Shown here: positions 58,838 through 64,000 of the stretch, one piece after another
How positions within the stretch are numbered: the first letter of the stretch is position 1
Layout: each line of letters begins with the position of its first letter
Assembly (NCBI GenBank): GCA_026874595.1
Contig: CM049308.1
Span: forward strand, 19,466,001 to 19,530,000
DNA: 64,000 nucleotides
Reading direction: 5' to 3'
From: Sipunculus nudus
Taxonomy: Eukaryota > Annelida > Sipuncula > Golfingiida > Sipunculidae
The notes under the pieces: generated by a model
What the model was told of the DNA's origin: nothing
Databases searched by the model: none
What the model saw: only the letters and a program-made list of their open reading frames with translations
Made by a program: the position numbers and the translations under genes

Positions 58838-59165
58838 CCGGCTTTTGTGGCCCAGGGAAAGAGTACAGGCCTCTAAGTGGAGAGATAGTGAGTTCAAAGC
58901 GCAGCCGAGGAGCTGTTATATTTTTATACGGTCGGTCCCCATCCATAGTGAGCGCATTGCAGGCTTAATTAGAGGCTGTGTCCCACAGACGTGTATCGCT
59001 CACAAACGAATGGGTTTATGGGAAATCCTCGGGGTTACTTCGAACCAGCACTGGGGATGATTACACTCCCGGGACCCGCAGGTACGGAAGACACCTGGCC
59101 TGGGTGACACCAGGATATAAAACGATAGGAAGTGTGTACTAACTTCCTGTCACGTAAACTCCTAA
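58838..59165 (+). mobile_element. tRNA-derived SINE copy, plus strand
   Basis: Starts CCGGCTTTTGTGGCCCAGGG (A box) and AGTGAGTTCAAAGC (B box), then GACCCGCAGGT and the 3' block GATATAAAACGATAGGAAG. Same family as the three minus-strand copies but diverged. It runs into a (TA)n tract at 59177-59219, possibly grown from its tail. Confidence 0.65.
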
Positions 59166-59174
59166 ACCAAAATA

Positions 59175-59176
<2 letters not shown>

Positions 59177-59219
<43 letters not shown>
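59177..59219. repeat. (TA)n microsatellite
   Basis: About 21 TA units directly behind the SINE tail. Confidence 0.95.
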
Positions 59220-59220
<1 letters not shown>

Positions 59221-61085
59221 CCGTATATTCTCTCCTACTAGATTTTCAAAATATCTTTTAGGTTAAAGAACTACTGTATATTACTCTAAACAATAGTGCA
59301 TTATAGGAAAACAGCATTGCATGATGGGAAGTACTGATCTTCTACTGTACTTTACCCGCTTTGATTGTTGTTTGTACTGAGATTTACAATAAATACTGTA
59401 TTTCATACTTCTGCAAAGTGGTATCTCATCCGTTTTTGTTTGAATGAATGCAAGATTTCAGACCACATATCGGTAAGCTCAAATACATTAAGATATAGCT
59501 TAGATACAAACAAGATAAATGCAATCATTATTATAATTAATTATATAATAATTACATGTATCTACATTTAAATCATTTTCACTAGACTTTTGTTTCATTT
59601 TGGATTTTGTTTTGTAATACAAGGGGTAACAATAATTAAAATGCACATTTAATTATGTGTCCACAAAATGATTTTTTTTATAGAAGTGTGAATATACCTG
59701 TTAATATGAACTCGTTACCTGATTTGAACTTTTATCAATTTACTTGATCTTTTATCTTTTATTTTAGTGAATAAAATATTTCTTAAACCTTAAACTCACA
59801 ACTCCAATGTTCAAATCATTTTTCGAACAGTGGTTCAAGGAATAAACTAGAAGATGCCATGCTGTCGCATTATGTATCATTGGTGATTTTATCTTTGAGA
59901 ATATAATTTTCTTTCAACTTCAGTTTAAAAATTTTATAATAATAAAAAATAATAAAATTTATATTTGCTTATGCATAAGTTTACCAAACTAAAGATAAAT
60001 AATGATGCAACATATAATTCTGAATTCACTGATATTATCAGATTTTCTTTATTTAATCTAAAAAAAATAGTAAAAAATGTATATGATTAAATTATTCATT
60101 AAATAAGTCATTATTCTCTTTGCAAAATGGATATGCTGAAAAATTAGAGTTTAATATAAAATTAAAATAATTTTTCCCCTACTTCAACAGAAAGTTTTCA
60201 GTCCTTTTTGTCCATCTGTCTGTCCATTAGTAAATATTTCAAATGCAACACAGTATCCCAAAAATCTTTGCAAGGTGAGTCTTGGAATTAACTTTTAAAA
60301 ATGGAATTTTTAAAAATAAATTTTAAATCACATGAAATTTGTGTTATTTGCAGCCTAAGATGAAAACTTACACTCTTTTATAGAAATTAATATAGACATT
60401 GATGATACAGGTTTCAGTGTTACTGGTCACCACTTAAGCTCTAATTAAAAAAAATGGGCTATTAACTGAAGAGTAAATTTCAAATAATATGATTATCACC
60501 TACTGCACGGACACGAGATACAGCCCCCCTCTTTTTTAATATACTGAGTTGAACTAATTACAGTTCTCAACATATTGTGTTTAAGCCGTAATAAATTTGA
60601 TAGAACCGACTGTTGTACGTGTTAACCATATGCACGCGTTAACTCTCCGACGGATTTCCAAGAAAATGCACCCCCGACATCCTGTATATCGGATTTCCAG
60701 CCTTTCTCTATAGTGGCAGTAACATATGGACCGTTCATCATATGTATCCATATCCGGCCATATCAGCCCTTTTTCACCAACTCTCTTCGCGCAGGTGTCG
60801 AATACCATTCCTGTTAACCCATTTCATTCTGTAGAATGAAATGAACTAGTAACAAGTGACCCATGGGTCATGACGCTCAGCTGACTGGGAAGAGATTCAC
60901 AAAAGGAAATTTTATCATCAGAATGGTAGATACCCATTCAACTGAAGCATCAAACAGATTAACCAACAGGCCAAGATTTAGTCTGTATTTATATATCTGA
61001 AAAATAGAGAAAAAAATGTGTAAACTTTAAAAACTAGAATACGGGTAGCCGACAAGTGACTACGTGTATCTGCCAAAATCAGTGT
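59220..61085. other. No gene supported
   Basis: Very AT-rich. A 75-codon minus-strand frame at 60581-60808 has a protein-like composition with several cysteines (for example ERSICYCHYRERLEIRYTGC) but no splice partner or certain family. Confidence 0.3.
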
Positions 61086-62265
61086 GAAGTGAGGCATGGA
61101 TTGAGTGGCAAGGGGAAACAGAGTGAGGTATGTTGCATATTAGCATGGATGTCTGCAGCCTAAATGTGTATGTAGGTTGTGCAACCTACCACAAATCGAG
61201 AAAGCTGTCCAAGTTGTATACATATGCAAAATTTTAGGCAGAAAAGTCAAACCACTACATGGATATGAGTGATTTTAGCCCACGGCAGACAAACAGACAG
61301 ACGCTGTGCAAAAATGGTTGCAGTTTTGTGTATGATAAAGACCTATGTGAGATCTAAACACAAGCACAATTTTGGCCCAATCGGTCAAATGGTTCCTGAG
61401 ATATTAGCTTGGATGTGTGCAGCGTTAACTAGAATGTAAGTGGCGCCACCTGTCATAAAATCAAGAAAGCTATCCAGGATGTATAAACCTGCAAAATTTT
61501 AGGCAGTTATGTCAAACCACTACAGAGAAATGAGTGATTTTAGGCCACGGCAGACCAACAGACAGACGCTGTGCAAAATGTGCAAAAATGGTTGCAGGTG
61601 GCCTCTCCAGTTTTGTGTATGATAAAGACCTATGTGAGATCTATACACATGCAAAATTTTGGCCCGATCGGTCAAACGGTTCCCGAGATATGAGCTTGGA
61701 TGTCATCAGCGTGAACGTGAATGTAGGTGGTGCCACCTGTCATAAAATCAAGCAAGCTATCCAGGATGTATAAAACTGCAAAATTTTAGGCAGATATGTC
61801 AAACCACTGCCGAGATATGAGTGACATTATTGCACGGCAGACAAACAGACAGACGCTGTGCAAAAATGGTTGCAGGTGGCGCCACCAGTTTAGCGTATGA
61901 TAAAGAGCTATGTTAGATCTATATACATGCAAAATTTTGGCCCGATCGGTCAAACGGTTCCCGAAATATGAGCTTGGATGTCATCAGCGTGAATGAGAAT
62001 GTAGGTGGCGCCACCTGTCATAAAATCAAGAAAGCTATCCAGGATGTATACGCATGCCGAATTTCAGGTGAATTAGTCAATTCACTGCAGAGATATGAGT
62101 GATTTTAACCAAAGGCAGATGAACAGATGGACACTGTGCAAACATGGTTACAGGTGGCGCCACCATTTTTTGTGTATGTTATAGAGCTATCCAAGGGCTA
62201 CATTAGTATAAATTTTATTTCCTGATCAGTCAAACGGATCCCGAGATATGAGCTTGGAAAGCTGA
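61086..62265 (+). repeat. Satellite array 1, unit about 265-285 bp
   Basis: About four units. Landmarks repeat in order: GATGTC(TG/AT)CAGC at about 61150, 61412, 61699 and 61979; GAAAGCTATCCAGGATGTAT; GCAAAATTTTAGGCAGA; GATATGAGTGATTTTA; GGCAGACAAACAGACAGACG; GGTTGCAGGTGGCGCCACCA; TGTGAGATCTATACACATGC; GATCGGTCAAACGGTTCCCG. Most units hold one or two copies of the palindrome GGTGGCGCCACC. Non-coding. Confidence 0.93.
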
Positions 62266-64000
62266 TAAAATCAAGTCCCAGAGGAGCTCTTTGGAAACGA
62301 ACGCGGCAACGGCGGAGGAACCCGGTCAAAAACATAGTATCCACAAAACTTCGATTTGGCGGGTACAAAAATACAGGTGGCTCCACCAGTCTGCAGAAAC
62401 TAATAAAAACACTTACAAACATCAATATCCATGCAAAGAATCATGGTGATCTCCCCATTAGTTGTTCAGATACTTCAGCTTTTGTATCAAATTGTCCATT
62501 ATTCTGAGGGATACTTCGGAGTCTTATAGCTTGAAGGATATGGGTAACAGAGACCTAATTTTAAGTTTCCACAGGCACTTTTCATGGGCCTTCTTGCCTG
62601 ACAAGAATGAAGATTCTAGGTCCAGTTGTTGCGATTTGTACCCTGTTGACAGATAACCACATCTTTAAAGGTATCTTTAAAGAGAAACAAAATCGTAAAA
62701 ATTTGAAAAAAATAGAGGTGGCGCACCCAGTCTGCAGAAACTGATGGAACAGGTCATGATCAATATGTATGCCGAAAATCATGACCATCAGTGTTGTAGT
62801 TATTGAGATACTGCAGTTTTTGTATCAAATTTTCCATTATTCTGGGGGGTAATTTGGAGCCATACAGCTTAAAGAATATGGGTAACAGAGACCTAATTTC
62901 AGGTTTCCATTGAGACTTTTCATGGGTCTCCCTGTGTGTCAAGAATGAAGATTCTAGGTCCAGTTTTAATGATTTGTGCCCTGTTAACAGATGTTCATAA
63001 CTTTAAAGGTCTCAAAAATAGAGAAAAAATTCGTAAAAAAACCCGAACAAATACAGGTGGTGCCACCAGTCTGCAGAAACTGATGAAACACTCTATGATC
63101 AATATCCATGAAAACAATTATGGTGATCTCTGCATTAGTTGTTCAGATACTTCAGCTTTTGTATCAAATTTTCCATTATTCTGAGCTGTACTTTGGAGTG
63201 CCATAGCTCAAAGGATATGGGTATCAGAGACCTAATTTCAGGTGTCCACGGAGACTTACCATGGGTCTCCCTGTGTGTCAACAATGAAGATTCTAGGTCC
63301 AGTCCTTACGATTTGTACCCTGTTGACAGATAACTACATCCTGAAAGGTCTCGAAAATAGAAAAAAAAATTGTGAAAATTTGAAAAAATACAGGTGGCAC
63401 CACCAGTCTGCAGGTACTGATGAAACACCTCTTGATCAATGTGTATGCCAAAAATCATGACCATCAGTGTTGTAGTTATTGAGATGTTGCAGTTTGTTTT
63501 TATCAAATTTTCCATTATTCTGGGGGGTTATTGGGAGCCCCCCATAGCTCAAAGGATATGGGTAACAGAGACCTTATTTCAGGTTTCCATGCAGACTTTT
63601 TATGGACCTCTCAGTGTGTCAAGAATGAAGATTCTAGGTCCAGTCTTTATGATTTGTGCCCTGTTAACAGCTGTTCACAATTTTAAATTCGTAAAAAATC
63701 GAAAAATTCAGGTGGCGCCACCAGTCTGCAGGAAGTGATGGAACATCTCATGATCAATACGTATGCCAAAAATCATGACCATCAGTCAAGTAGTTAATGA
63801 GATATTGAAGTTTTTGTATGAAATTTTTGATTTTTCTGGGGGGTACTTTGGGGCCCCATAGCTCGAAGGATATGGGTAACAGAGATCTAATTTATGGTTT
63901 CCACGGAGACTTTTAATAGGTTTCTCAGTGTGTCGAGAATGAAAATTCTAGGTCCAGCGGTTACGATTTGTGCCACGTTAACAGATGACAGCATCTTTAA
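62266..64000 (+). repeat. Satellite array 2, unit about 338 bp, dimeric pattern, runs off the window
   Basis: Unit starts near 62470, 62809, 63146, 63484 and 63803 (spacings 339, 337, 338, 319). Landmarks: TTTTTGTATCAAATTTTCCA, GGATATGGGTAACAGAGACC, AATGAAGATTCTAGGTCCAG, GTGCCCTGTTAACAGATG and GGTGGCGCCACCAGTCTGCA. Units 1 and 3 share TGGTGATCTCT/CCCATTAGTTGTTCAGAT; units 2, 4 and 5 share ATCATGACCATCAGT. This implies a higher-order repeat of about 676 bp. Short open frames are by-products. Confidence 0.93.

Noticed and set aside
60581-60808. Cysteine-containing frame considered as a hormone-receptor-type extracellular domain
   Set aside because: Spacing and conserved residues do not really fit, and no adjoining exons were found.
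61086-64000. CRISPR-like array or coding tandem repeat
   Set aside because: Units are 280-340 bp without short direct repeats and spacers, frames are not maintained, and the setting is eukaryotic satellite DNA.

Overview
This is a eukaryotic, AT-rich, intron-containing animal sequence, most likely from a lophotrochozoan and probably a mollusc. The reasons are a secreted tyrosinase with a cysteine-rich tail, a C-type lectin family, and a dense mix of SINEs, LINE relics, hAT and MITE elements, long (TA)n tracts, poly-G runs and ~280-340 bp satellites. Nothing looks bacterial. All convincing protein-coding sequence is on the minus strand and was assembled by hand from exons, splice signals and reading phase.

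Two genes are well supported. (1) A four-exon secreted tyrosinase (56189 down to 50068, 439 codons plus stop) has a signal peptide, complete CuA and CuB copper sites and an eight-cysteine tail. All three junctions agree in phase. (2) A three-exon secreted C-type lectin (41790 down to 39249, 361 codons plus stop) has a signal peptide, four ~45-residue coiled-coil-like repeats and one CTLD. It has a TATA box upstream and a poly(A) signal downstream.

Both families left relics here. Decayed copies of the lectin's last exon lie at 32.7 kb and 49.7 kb, the second just downstream of the tyrosinase stop. An orphan tyrosinase exon with an open frame and a splice donor lies at 27.9 kb, against the end of a decayed L1/Tx1-like LINE (28.25-31.05 kb). 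Three further places look like small spliced genes or exons of unknown function: 2609 to 500, 16218 to 11223 (two alternative last exons) and 5641-5751.

Layout: 0-12.5 kb, repeats with scattered candidate exons; 12.5-27.8 kb, mostly gene-poor, with a 265 bp MITE (17.3 kb) and a GC-richer island with inverted TACGGT-rich arms (20.6-22.1 kb); 27.9-31 kb, tyrosinase exon relic and LINE; 32.7-36.1 kb, lectin relic, a nested transposon/SINE, a RecQ helicase scrap, and a TIR element bracketed by two nearly identical 222 bp direct repeats; 39.2-41.8 kb, lectin gene; 42.7-49.9 kb, an inverted satellite fragment, a 1.6 kb hAT element with an 8 bp target duplication, a SINE, LINE scraps and a lectin relic; 50.1-56.2 kb, tyrosinase gene with repeat-loaded introns; 58.8 kb, a SINE in the opposite orientation; 61.1-64.0 kb, two adjacent satellite arrays sharing a palindromic GGTGGCGCCACC box, the second with a dimeric higher-order pattern, running off the window end.

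Tyrosinase and secreted lectins are both typical of molluscan mantle/shell-matrix and haemocyte programmes. Their adjacency is suggestive, but nothing in the sequence proves that they work together.
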